Assembly: GCA_001828855.1 (NCBI GenBank)
Contig: MHZT01000034.1
Span: forward strand, 124,001-188,000
Source: Rhodobacterales bacterium RIFCSPHIGHO2_02_FULL_62_130
GTDB lineage: Bacteria > Pseudomonadota > Alphaproteobacteria > Rhodobacterales > Rhodobacteraceae
Reading direction: 5' to 3'
DNA length: 64,000 nt
Numbering within the stretch: the first letter of the stretch is position 1; the number at the start of each line of letters is the position of its first letter. Under the pieces are notes generated by a model, which did not search any database, was not told where the DNA came from, and was given only the letters and a program-made list of their open reading frames with translations. Positions 53,247 through 61,182 of this stretch are shown one piece after another. The position numbers and the translations under genes are program-made.

Positions 53247-53885
53247 CTAGGGCTTCCATCGCAGGAAATTGGCGATCAGACGCAGGCCGATGGCTTGGCT
53301 TTTCTCGGGGTGGAACTGGGTGCCGACCATGGTGTCGCGCCCGATGATGGCGGTGATGTCGCCGTCATAATCCACATGGGCCAAGCGCTCTGCCGGATTG
53401 TCGACGCGGAAATGGTAGGAGTGAACGAAATAGGCATGATCGCCGGTTTTCAGCCCTTCCAGCACGGGATGGGAATGGTCGATCACCAGATCGTTCCACC
53501 CCATATGCGGCACCTTGAGCGCGGGGTTGCGCGGGGTGATCCGCACCACCTCGCCGCCGATCCAGCCGAAACCGGGCGTGTCCTGATACTCGCGCCCCCA
53601 AGTGGCCATCATCTGCATGCCGACACAGATGCCAAGGAAAGGGCGGGCGCGGATGGTGACTGCCTCTTCGATCGCCTCGAACAGCCCGCCAAATGCACCC
53701 AAGGCACGGCGGCAGGACGGAAAGGCCCCGTCACCGGGCAGCACGATCCGGTCGGCGCGGGCCACGTCTTCGGGGCGGGACGACACCAGCACCTCGCCTG
53801 CACCGGTTTCCTGCGCCATGCGCTGAAAGGCCTTTTCAGCCGAGTGCAGGTTGCCGGAATCGTAATCTACAAGGACGGTCAGCAT
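53247..53885 (-). CDS. hisH: Imidazole glycerol phosphate synthase, glutaminase subunit
   Basis: A 212-residue class I glutamine amidotransferase with Cys87 (GICVGMQ), His192 and Glu194 (FHPEKSQ). It releases ammonia for HisF. It is separated from hisA by three plus-strand genes, yet remains on the his strand 69 bases after hisB. Confidence 0.96.
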   Translation of the reverse strand: MLTVLVDYDSGNLHSAEKAFQRMAQETGAGEVLVSSRPEDVARADRIVLPGDGAFPSCRRALGAFGGLFEAIEEAVTIRARPFLGICVGMQMMATWGREYQDTPGFGWIGGEVVRITPRNPALKVPHMGWNDLVIDHSHPVLEGLKTGDHAYFVHSYHFRVDNPAERLAHVDYDGDITAIIGRDTMVGTQFHPEKSQAIGLRLIANFLRWKP

Positions 53886-53918
53886 CTTGTCACCCTTGGC
53901 GCGGCGGAGGCGGTGGGA

Positions 53919-53950
53919 GCCTCCGGCGGGGATATTTATGAACAGATGAA
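53919..53950 (+). repeat. 32-bp element, single copy after hisB
   Basis: One copy of the element (GCCTCCGGCGGGGATATTT ... CAGATGAA), beginning four bases after the hisB stop in the direction of transcription, between hisB and hisH. Confidence 0.85.
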
Positions 53951-53954
53951 AGGC

Positions 53955-54542
53955 TTAGAGCGCGCCTTTGGTCGAGGGGATGGCCGAGGGCGCGCGCGGG
54001 TCGGGTTCTACTGCGGCGCGCAAGGCGCGGGCAACCGATTTGAACGCGGCTTCGGCGATGTGGTGGCTGTTGAACCCGTGGATCAGATCGACGTGCAGGG
54101 TGATGCCGCCGTGGGTGGATAGCGCCTGAAAGAACTCGCGCACGAGTTCGGTATCGAATGTGCCGATCTTCTGCGTCGGGAAGGGCAGGTTCCAGACCAG
54201 AAACGGGCGGCCTGACAGATCGAGCGCGCAGGCAACCTGCGCGTCATCCATCGCAAGGTTGAAATGGCCATAGCGGCGGATGCCCCGCTTGTCGCCCAAG
54301 GCGCGCAACAAGGCCTGACCGATGGCGATGCCGCAGTCTTCAACCGTGTGGTGATCATCAATGTGCAGATCGCCACTGGCCGTCAGGGTGATGTCGATCA
54401 GCGCATGGCGGGCCAGTTGGTCAACCATGTGGTCGAAAAATCCCACGCCGGTCTTGATCTGTGACTGGCCAGTGCCATCCAGATTGATCGAGACGGTGAT
54501 CGCGGTCTCGTTGGTTTTGCGGGTGATCTCGGCGCTACGCAT
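53955..54542 (-). CDS. hisB: Imidazoleglycerol-phosphate dehydratase
   Basis: A 195-residue single-domain HisB with two manganese-binding repeats: [16 protein letters not shown] and [11 protein letters not shown], then the mirrored HHIAEAAFK site. The start at 54542 is after GGAGCCGC; the longer upstream frame is antisense to the phosphomutase leader. It is the first gene of the minus-strand his group here. Confidence 0.96.
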   Translation of the reverse strand: MRSAEITRKTNETAITVSINLDGTGQSQIKTGVGFFDHMVDQLARHALIDITLTASGDLHIDDHHTVEDCGIAIGQALLRALGDKRGIRRYGHFNLAMDDAQVACALDLSGRPFLVWNLPFPTQKIGTFDTELVREFFQALSTHGGITLHVDLIHGFNSHHIAEAAFKSVARALRAAVEPDPRAPSAIPSTKGAL

Positions 54543-54663
54543 CGGCGGCTCCTTGCGGTTTGCGGCCTTATAAGGCGGGGGAGCGGTTTTGGAAAGCCGG
54601 TTGGGGATGGACGCGCGGGGGCGTCTGGCTATCCTTGCACAGCAATGCCCGAAGGAGTGCGAC

Positions 54664-56022
54664 GTGACCGACCTGACCTGTTTCAAATCCTATGACATCC
54701 GGGGCCGTCTTGGGGGCGAGTTGAACGAAGGGGTGGCGGCGCTGGTCGGGCGCGCTTTCGCGCAAGCACGGGGGGCAAGGCGGGTGGTCTTGGGGCGCGA
54801 TTGCCGCGCCTCCTCCGAAGGGCTTGCGGCGGCAGTGGCGGCAGGTTTGCGGATGGCGGGGGCCGAGGTGCTGGATCTGGGGCTCTGCGGCACCGAGGAG
54901 ATGTATTTTGCTGTGGACCATCTGGGGGCGGATGGCGGGATCGAGGTGACGGCCTCGCACAATCCGATGGATTACAACGGCATGAAGCTGGTGGGGGCGG
55001 GGGCCGCGCCGATTGCCGATCTGGGGCCGATCCGCGCCTTGGCGGAAAGCGGTGCCTTTGTGCAGGTCGTGCAGGGAGGCATACAGAATGTGTCCACGAC
55101 CCGCGCGGCCTATGTAGATCGGGTGCTGTCCTTTGTGAATATAGGCGCGCTGCGGCCCATGCGGATTTTGGTGAACGCAGGCAACGGCGCGGCGGGGCCT
55201 ACTTTCGATGCGATTGCAGAGGCCTTGGCCGCGCGTGGCGCGCCGTTCGAGTTTGTGCGGATGCATCATGAGCCTGACGGGCGCTTTCCAAATGGTATCC
55301 CGAACCCGTTGCTGCCTGAAAATCAGCCCGCGACCGCCCGCGCGGTCCTCGAGGCTGGGGCGGATATGGGCGTTGCATGGGATGGCGATTTCGACCGCTG
55401 CTTTTTGTTTGATGCCAATGGGGCATTTGTCGCGGGCGAATATATCGTGGGTCTGCTGGCGCAGGTGTTTCTTGCCAAAGAGCCGGGGGCCACGATCATC
55501 CACGATCCGCGCGTGATCTGGAACACGCAGGATGTGGTGGCGTACGCGGGGGGACTGTCCGTGGCCGCACCTACCGGCCATGCCTTTCTGAAACGTGCCA
55601 TGCGCGAGACGGGGGCCATTTATGGCGGCGAGATGTCGGCGCATCACTACTTCCGCGATTTCATGGCCTGCGATTCGGGGATGATTCCGTGGCTGCTTGT
55701 GGCCGAGCTGATCGGGCGCTCTGGCCAAAGCCTGTCGCAACTGCTTGCGGCGCGGCGGGCGGCGTTTCCCTCCTCGGGCGAAGTGAATTTTCGGGTGGCC
55801 GATGTCAGGGCAATGGTGGCCAAGATCGAGGCCATTTATGCCCCGCAGGCACTGGCGCGCGAAAGCCTTGACGGCTTGGGTCTGTCCTTTGGCGATTGGC
55901 GTTTCAACCTTCGGGCGTCCAATACCGAACCACTGTTGCGGCTGAACGTGGAGGCACGGGGTAAACCCGATCTGGTGGCCGAGAAACTGGCCGCCCTGTC
56001 GGCCCTGATCAGCGCCGGATAG
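54664..56022 (+). CDS. Phosphomannomutase/phosphoglucomutase (ManB/AlgC type)
   Basis: A 452-residue phosphohexomutase. GTG at 54664 is chosen for AAGGAG six bases upstream and because the product then begins [11 protein letters not shown] as in the family. Active-site Ser98 is in TASHNP, the metal loop is DGDFDR at 240-245, the sugar loop GEMSAHH is near 345, and the phosphate loop [11 protein letters not shown] is near 420. It interconverts hexose 1- and 6-phosphates for surface sugar synthesis. Divergent from hisB. Confidence 0.93.
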   Translation: MTDLTCFKSYDIRGRLGGELNEGVAALVGRAFAQARGARRVVLGRDCRASSEGLAAAVAAGLRMAGAEVLDLGLCGTEEMYFAVDHLGADGGIEVTASHNPMDYNGMKLVGAGAAPIADLGPIRALAESGAFVQVVQGGIQNVSTTRAAYVDRVLSFVNIGALRPMRILVNAGNGAAGPTFDAIAEALAARGAPFEFVRMHHEPDGRFPNGIPNPLLPENQPATARAVLEAGADMGVAWDGDFDRCFLFDANGAFVAGEYIVGLLAQVFLAKEPGATIIHDPRVIWNTQDVVAYAGGLSVAAPTGHAFLKRAMRETGAIYGGEMSAHHYFRDFMACDSGMIPWLLVAELIGRSGQSLSQLLAARRAAFPSSGEVNFRVADVRAMVAKIEAIYAPQALARESLDGLGLSFGDWRFNLRASNTEPLLRLNVEARGKPDLVAEKLAALSALISAG

Positions 56023-56133
56023 CGCGCAATGCCGGAAAAGCCGCGCGGCCCCTATACCTGTCCGCGACCTTGCTGATATACAGCCCCGAACGACACAACG
56101 CCCCCGCTGGGGCGGCGCATGATGAGGTAACCC

Positions 56134-56700
56134 ATGTCGCAAGACGATCTCGAGATTGACCTTGATGCCATTCAACGCCGCATGGATGGCGCAATGAACG
56201 CATTGAAAGCCGAATTTGCCAGCCTGCGGACCGGTCGCGCCTCGGCCTCGATTGTCGAGCCGATCATGGTTGACGCCTATGGCCAGATGACTCCGATCAA
56301 CCAGCTTGGCACCGTCAACGTGCCGGAACCGCGCATGGTGGTGATCAACGTCTGGGACAAGGGCATGATTTCCAAGGTGGAAAAGGCCATCCGCGAAAGC
56401 GGTATCGGCATCAACCCGATCTCGGACGGCCCGCTGATCCGCTTGCCGATCCCGGAACTGAACGAAGAGCGCCGCAAGCAACTGTCCAAGGTGGCGGCGG
56501 GCTATGCCGAGAACACCAAGGTTGCGATCCGCAACGTGCGCCGCGATGGCATGGACCAGATCAAAAAGGCCAAAGCCGCCGGCATGGGCGAGGATGACCA
56601 GAAGATGTGGTCTGACGAAGTGCAAGAGCTGACCGACAAGGCGATTGCCGCCGTGGATCGGGCGCTGGAGCATAAACAAGCCGAAATCATGCAGGTTTGA
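56134..56700 (+). CDS. frr: Ribosome recycling factor
   Basis: A 188-residue protein with the RRF pattern ([37 protein letters not shown], and [14 protein letters not shown]). It splits post-termination ribosomes with EF-G. The usual upstream pyrH is not here; a phosphohexomutase precedes it. It starts the envelope operon block. Confidence 0.97.
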   Translation: MSQDDLEIDLDAIQRRMDGAMNALKAEFASLRTGRASASIVEPIMVDAYGQMTPINQLGTVNVPEPRMVVINVWDKGMISKVEKAIRESGIGINPISDGPLIRLPIPELNEERRKQLSKVAAGYAENTKVAIRNVRRDGMDQIKKAKAAGMGEDDQKMWSDEVQELTDKAIAAVDRALEHKQAEIMQV

Positions 56701-56717
56701 CGCCCGCGCAGCAGGCG

Positions 56718-56740
56718 AAAAATTTTCGCAGAAAATTTTT
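56718..56740. terminator. AT-rich hairpin between frr and uppS
   Basis: Ten-base arms AAAAATTTTC and GAAAATTTTT around GCA, 17 bases after the frr stop. The design matches the palindrome after rpoH and the one inside the pseudouridine synthase gene. It can form on either strand and may attenuate transcription into uppS. Confidence 0.6.
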
Positions 56741-56782
56741 CTGGTTCCGGCGGCTGTCAGGACATCAGGCAAGGGGTGGGGC

Positions 56783-57523
56783 GTGGGCCTAGGCGATAAA
56801 TCCGATCCGAAAAGCCCCCGCCCTGCGGAGCATGTTGCCATCATCATGGATGGCAACGGGCGCTGGGCGACCAATCGCGGCTGGCCGCGTCTGGTGGGGC
56901 ATCGCAAGGGGGCAGAACGGGTCAAGCAGATCGTGCGCTGCGCCCCCGATCTGGGCATCCGCTGGCTGACGATCTATGCCTTCTCGACCGAGAACTGGAA
57001 ACGCTCGACCGAGGAAGTGCTGGGTCTGATGAGCATTTTCGCCCGCTATATCGAACGTGAGGCCGACCGTCTGGCGGCGGAATCCGTGCGGGTGCGTTTC
57101 ATCGGGGATCGCAGTCGACTGGACCCGAAACTGCAACGCCTGATGGCCGGGATCGAGGCGCGCACCGCACCCTTCAGCCGTCTGAACCTGACAGTGGCGA
57201 TCAACTATGGCGGGCGGGACGAAATCCTGCGGGCGACAAAGGCGATTGCAGCAGAGGTCGCGGCGGGGCGGTTGTCGCCCGCCCAGATCACCGATGATCT
57301 GATTTCCGCGCGGCTTGATACCGCCGATCTGCCCGACCCCGATCTGGTGATCCGCACCAGCGGCGAGACTCGGACCTCGAATTTCCTGCCGTGGCAGGCG
57401 GCCTATGCGGAATACGAGTTCACCGAAACGCTCTGGCCCGATTTCACGCCTGACGCCTTGGCCGAGATCGTGAAACGGTTCGGCAACCGCGAGCGTCGCT
57501 TCGGCGGTGTGGTGTCGGCATGA
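56783..57523 (+). CDS. uppS: Di-trans,poly-cis-undecaprenyl-diphosphate synthase
   Basis: A 246-residue cis-prenyltransferase with Asp23 in IMDGNGRWA, the LTIYAFSTENW segment, and DLVIRTSGETRTSNFLPWQ. It makes undecaprenyl diphosphate, the wall lipid carrier. The GTG at 56783 is preferred to longer frames that run back into frr; AAGGGG precedes it. Its stop overlaps cdsA as ATGA. Confidence 0.95.
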   Translation: MGLGDKSDPKSPRPAEHVAIIMDGNGRWATNRGWPRLVGHRKGAERVKQIVRCAPDLGIRWLTIYAFSTENWKRSTEEVLGLMSIFARYIEREADRLAAESVRVRFIGDRSRLDPKLQRLMAGIEARTAPFSRLNLTVAINYGGRDEILRATKAIAAEVAAGRLSPAQITDDLISARLDTADLPDPDLVIRTSGETRTSNFLPWQAAYAEYEFTETLWPDFTPDALAEIVKRFGNRERRFGGVVSA

Positions 57524-58308
57524 GAGATTCGGGCCAATGGGGTGATCTTAAGCCGCGGTTGATCTCGGCGCTGGTGATGCTGGCGGTGGGGGCGGCGGAA
57601 ATCTGGATCGGCGGCTTGCCGTTTCTGGCACTTGTCACGGTGCTGACGGCGGTGATGGTGTGGGAACTGGCGCGGATCACCGCCCCTGATGCCCGCGGCA
57701 TGGCGCTGGGCCTTGCGGCCTTGGCGGCGATGCTGATGCTTGCCGACGAAGGTTGGCCCTCGGTTTCGGCGTGGTATCTGTTTCCCCTGATGCCCTTGGC
57801 GTTTCTGGTCACCCCGCGCTTGCAGCCCAAGGTTGCGGCGGTGATCGTGCTGGCCTTGATGGTGGCGGGGCATGGGTTGTTTGTGCTGCGCGACGAGGCC
57901 GGACGCGGGGCGATCCTTTGGGTTGTCGGTGTGGTGATCGTATCGGATGTGATGGGCTATTTCGCCGGGCGCACCTTGGGCGGGCCAAAGTTCTGGCCAG
58001 CGATCAGCCCCAAGAAAACATGGTCCGGCACTGTGGCGGGCTGGATCGGCGCGGCGGGCGTGGGCCTGATCTATGTCGCACTGGGGCAGGGCGGCTGGCT
58101 TCTGGTGCTGCTGTCGCCTTTTGTCGCCTTTGCGGGCCAGATGGGCGACATCGCCGAAAGCTGGATCAAGCGGCGGACCGGCGTCAAGGACAGCTCTGCG
58201 CTGATCCCCGGTCATGGCGGGCTGTTGGACCGCTTTGATGCGCTGGTGGGGGCGATGGTGCTGGTGCTGACGCTGATGCGGCTGATCCCCTTGCCGATCG
58301 CAGGCTGA
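57520..58308 (+). CDS. cdsA: Phosphatidate cytidylyltransferase
   Basis: A 262-residue enzyme with about six membrane helices and the CDS signature near the end (SWIKRRTGVKDSSALIPGHGGLLDRFD). It makes CDP-diacylglycerol, the substrate of PssA encoded at 20485. Overlaps uppS and lies three bases before dxr. Confidence 0.95.
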   Translation: MRDSGQWGDLKPRLISALVMLAVGAAEIWIGGLPFLALVTVLTAVMVWELARITAPDARGMALGLAALAAMLMLADEGWPSVSAWYLFPLMPLAFLVTPRLQPKVAAVIVLALMVAGHGLFVLRDEAGRGAILWVVGVVIVSDVMGYFAGRTLGGPKFWPAISPKKTWSGTVAGWIGAAGVGLIYVALGQGGWLLVLLSPFVAFAGQMGDIAESWIKRRTGVKDSSALIPGHGGLLDRFDALVGAMVLVLTLMRLIPLPIAG

Positions 58309-58311
58309 CCC

Positions 58312-59496
58312 ATGCGTTCTATTTCGGTGTTCGGGGCCACAGGCTCTATCGGGGAAAGCACCTTTGATCTGGTGATGCGCGCGGGCGGGCCTGCGGCGTT
58401 TCGCACGGTGGCGCTGACCGGCGGGCGCAATGTGGCGCGGCTTGCCGAAATGGCGCGCGCCCTGCAGGCCGAGATTGCCGTGACCGCGCATGACGATTGC
58501 CTGCCTGCCCTGCGCGCGGCCTTGGCCGGATCGCGCATCGCCGTGGCCGCGGGGGCCGAGGCGATTGCAGAGGCCGCAGACCGTCCCGCCGAATGGGTGA
58601 TGAGCGCGATTGTCGGGGCCGCAGGTCTGGTGCCGGGTCTGCGCGCACTGCGTCGGGGGGCGATCCTTGCGCTGGCCAACAAGGAATCGCTGGTGACAGC
58701 GGGGCCGCTGCTGATGGCCAGTGCCGCGCGGCACGGTGGCACCATCCTTCCGGTGGACAGCGAACATTCGGCAATCTTTCAGGCGCTGGTGGGCGAGGAT
58801 ATGGCTGCGGTCGAGCGTATCATCATCACCGCCAGCGGCGGCGCGCTACGCGATTGGCCGCTGGAGCGTCTGGCCCATGCCACGGTGGCCGAAGCTTTGG
58901 CGCATCCGAATTGGGCGATGGGCGCGCGGATCACCATCGATTCGGCCTCGATGTTCAACAAGGCCTTGGAAGTCATTGAAGCGCGCGAATTTTTCGACGT
59001 AAAGCCTGATCAGATCGAGGTCATCATCCACCCCGAATCGATCATCCATTCGCTGGTCGGCTTCCACGATGGCGCGGTGATGGCGCATCTGGGCGCGCCC
59101 GACATGCGCCACCCTATCGGCTATGCCCTGAACTGGCCCGTGCGAAGCCCGCTGCCCGTCGCGCGGCTGGATCTGGCGGCGCTGGGGCAACTGACCTTCC
59201 GCGCGCCCGATCTGGCCCGCTATCCGGCCTTGCGTCTGGCGCGTGAGGTAATGGCAGTGCGCGGTCAGGCGGGGGCGGCCTTCAATGCGGCCAAGGAAAT
59301 TGCGCTGGATCATTTCATGGCCGGAGCCATCGGTTTTCAGGACATGGCGGCGGTGGTCGAAGACACGCTTGCCCGGATTTCGGCGGAGACCCGCCTTGGA
59401 AATGCCGTCTCCACCCTTGAGGATGTGCTTCATATGGACCATCTGGCAAGGGTAAGGGCTGCCGAAGCGGCAGGACAACGTTCAAAAGGCAGGTAA
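58312..59496 (+). CDS. dxr: 1-Deoxy-D-xylulose-5-phosphate reductoisomerase
   Basis: A 394-residue enzyme with the NADPH loop (FGATGSIGESTFDL), the KESLVTAG segment, the metal-binding PVDSEHSAIFQ site and the NWAMGARITIDSASMFNKALE helix. It makes methylerythritol phosphate for isoprenoid synthesis, feeding UppS. It lies in tight series between cdsA and rseP. Confidence 0.96.
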   Translation: MRSISVFGATGSIGESTFDLVMRAGGPAAFRTVALTGGRNVARLAEMARALQAEIAVTAHDDCLPALRAALAGSRIAVAAGAEAIAEAADRPAEWVMSAIVGAAGLVPGLRALRRGAILALANKESLVTAGPLLMASAARHGGTILPVDSEHSAIFQALVGEDMAAVERIIITASGGALRDWPLERLAHATVAEALAHPNWAMGARITIDSASMFNKALEVIEAREFFDVKPDQIEVIIHPESIIHSLVGFHDGAVMAHLGAPDMRHPIGYALNWPVRSPLPVARLDLAALGQLTFRAPDLARYPALRLAREVMAVRGQAGAAFNAAKEIALDHFMAGAIGFQDMAAVVEDTLARISAETRLGNAVSTLEDVLHMDHLARVRAAEAAGQRSKGR

Positions 59497-59499
59497 CAG

Positions 59500-60837
59500 T
59501 TGGATATTTTGGCGATCCTTTCGGGTGCGGGCGGCGTGGCTTGGACCGTGGTGTTCTTTGTGCTGGCGCTGGCGATCATCGTGGCGGTGCATGAATACGG
59601 CCACTACATCGTCGGTCGCTGGTCGGGCATCCATGCCGAGGTGTTCAGCCTTGGCTTTGGCCCCGTCCTGTTCACCCGCACTGACAAACGTGGCACCCGC
59701 TGGCAGATCGCTGCTCTGCCGCTGGGCGGATATGTGAAATTCCTTGGCGATGCCAATGCTGCCTCGGGCAAGGATGCCGATGCGATCTCTGGCCTGTCCG
59801 CAGCCGAGCGGCGTCACACCATGCACGGCGCCCCCCTTTGGGCGCGGGCGGCGACGGTGGTGGCGGGGCCGGTTTTCAACATCGTGCTGACCGTGGCCGT
59901 CTATATCGGCATGATCGGCTACACTGGCATTGCAACCGATCTGCCGGTGGTGGGCAAGATGCCCGCCATGCCGTTCGAGGGCCAAAGCCTTGAACCGGGC
60001 GACCAGATATTGGCGCTTGCCGGCACCCCGACGCCTGATCTTACAGCCTACATCACGGCGGCAAGTGAACTTCCGCCCGCTGCACGTGTGGCCTATACGG
60101 TTGATCGGGCTGGCGCAAAGATCGACGTCGAAGGCCCGCACCCGCTCCCGCCGCTGGTGGATTCGGTGCATCCCAAGAATGCCGCGATGGATGCTGGGAT
60201 TCAGCCCGGCGATGTTATTTTGCAGGCCGGTGGCAAGGATGTCACCGCGTTTTCCGAACTTCCCGTCATTGTCGAGGCTTCGAACGGCGCGCCGATTGCG
60301 CTGAAAATCTGGCGTGCGGGCGAGGTGATCGACCTGACGCTGACGCCGAACCGCCGCGATATTCCCAATGCCGAGGGCGGTTTTGATACGCGCTGGCTTA
60401 TCGGGCTGTCGGGCGGGCTGCTGTTCGAACCCGAGGTTCGCAACGCAGGCCCGCTTGAGGCTGTGGGGCTGGCGCTGGAGCAGACGTGGTATGTCACCAA
60501 AACCTCGCTGTCGGGGCTGTGGCATGTGGTGGCGGGCAAGATCAGCTCTTGTGCGATTTCCGGCCCGATCGGCATGGCCGAGGTGATGGGGGATGCGGCG
60601 CGCTCTGGTCCCGAGGTGTTCTTGGGTATGCTGGCGGCGCTGTCGCTGGGAATTGGCCTGCTGAACCTGTTCCCGATTCCCGTGCTGGACGGTGGCCATC
60701 TGGTGTTCCATGCCTTCGAGGCGATCACCGGCAAGCCGCCTTCGGATCGCGCGCTGAACCTGATGATGACGGTCGGACTGGCCATCGTGCTGTCTTTCAT
60801 GGCCTTTGCCCTGACCAATGACATGATGTGCAGTTAA
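59500..60837 (+). CDS. rseP: RIP metalloprotease RseP (site-2 protease)
   Basis: A 445-residue membrane protease with zinc site His31-Glu32-x2-His35 (AVHEYGHYIVG), PDZ segments in the middle (about 120-300), and the second metal motif LDGGHL near 395-400. It cuts anti-sigma factors or signal remnants within the membrane. It starts with TTG at 59500, three bases after the dxr stop, with AGGCAGG upstream. Confidence 0.95.
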   Translation: MDILAILSGAGGVAWTVVFFVLALAIIVAVHEYGHYIVGRWSGIHAEVFSLGFGPVLFTRTDKRGTRWQIAALPLGGYVKFLGDANAASGKDADAISGLSAAERRHTMHGAPLWARAATVVAGPVFNIVLTVAVYIGMIGYTGIATDLPVVGKMPAMPFEGQSLEPGDQILALAGTPTPDLTAYITAASELPPAARVAYTVDRAGAKIDVEGPHPLPPLVDSVHPKNAAMDAGIQPGDVILQAGGKDVTAFSELPVIVEASNGAPIALKIWRAGEVIDLTLTPNRRDIPNAEGGFDTRWLIGLSGGLLFEPEVRNAGPLEAVGLALEQTWYVTKTSLSGLWHVVAGKISSCAISGPIGMAEVMGDAARSGPEVFLGMLAALSLGIGLLNLFPIPVLDGGHLVFHAFEAITGKPPSDRALNLMMTVGLAIVLSFMAFALTNDMMCS

Positions 60838-60910
60838 CTTTGCGGGCCATTATATAGCCATATTCCATTGCTAACCCTCTTCTGCGCTGGATGAAGAAGA
60901 GGGTGCCGCA

Positions 60911-61054
60911 ATGCAGTTGGTCATGAATGGATATAAAGGCCTGTCTCTGCTGGTTTGGTTGAACTGGGACATTGTTTTCACGCTTGGAACTGTGGTTATC
61001 GGCCTGCTGGCGGGGGCTTTCTTCGGCCATGCCATTCTGAACCCGCTGAACTAG
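60911..61054 (+). CDS. 47-residue single-span membrane protein
   Basis: ATG at 60911 with GAGGG eight bases upstream, stop TAG at 61052-61054. The product is MQLVMNGYKGLSLLVWLN at its start and has one membrane helix (about residues 19-41, FTLGTVVIGLLAGAFFGHA). It is below the usual length cut-off for gene calling. It lies between rseP and bamA, so a role near the outer-membrane assembly machinery or membrane proteolysis is possible; I know no named family. Confidence 0.6.
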   Translation: MQLVMNGYKGLSLLVWLNWDIVFTLGTVVIGLLAGAFFGHAILNPLN

Positions 61055-61118
61055 GGCAATTATCCACAGATTGTTGTGACGCCCGTGCCATGTTCCGCAA
61101 ATGCGCTTGGACTGCCTT

Positions 61119-61147
61119 TTGACAATCCCTGCCATTCCCGTTAGTCA
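61119..61147 (+). promoter_or_regulatory. Possible promoter before bamA
   Basis: TTGACA (61119-61124) matches the -35 consensus exactly. The -10 at 17 bases is TAGTCA (61142-61147), a weak match. The 128-base gap after the small protein supports an own promoter for bamA-skp. Confidence 0.4.
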
Positions 61148-61182
61148 GAGACACAGGATTTTGTGGGACGTGGGAGCGTATT

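Noticed and set aside
49251-53300. CRISPR array suggested by repeated sequences in several gaps
   Set aside because: Copies are few, inverted or kilobases apart, with no regular spacers and no cas genes.
54568-56958. Open frame of about 796 codons antisense to the phosphohexomutase, frr and the start of uppS
   Set aside because: It lies opposite well-recognised genes, shows no family resemblance, and is His/Arg/Gly-rich as expected from reading GC-rich codons backwards.
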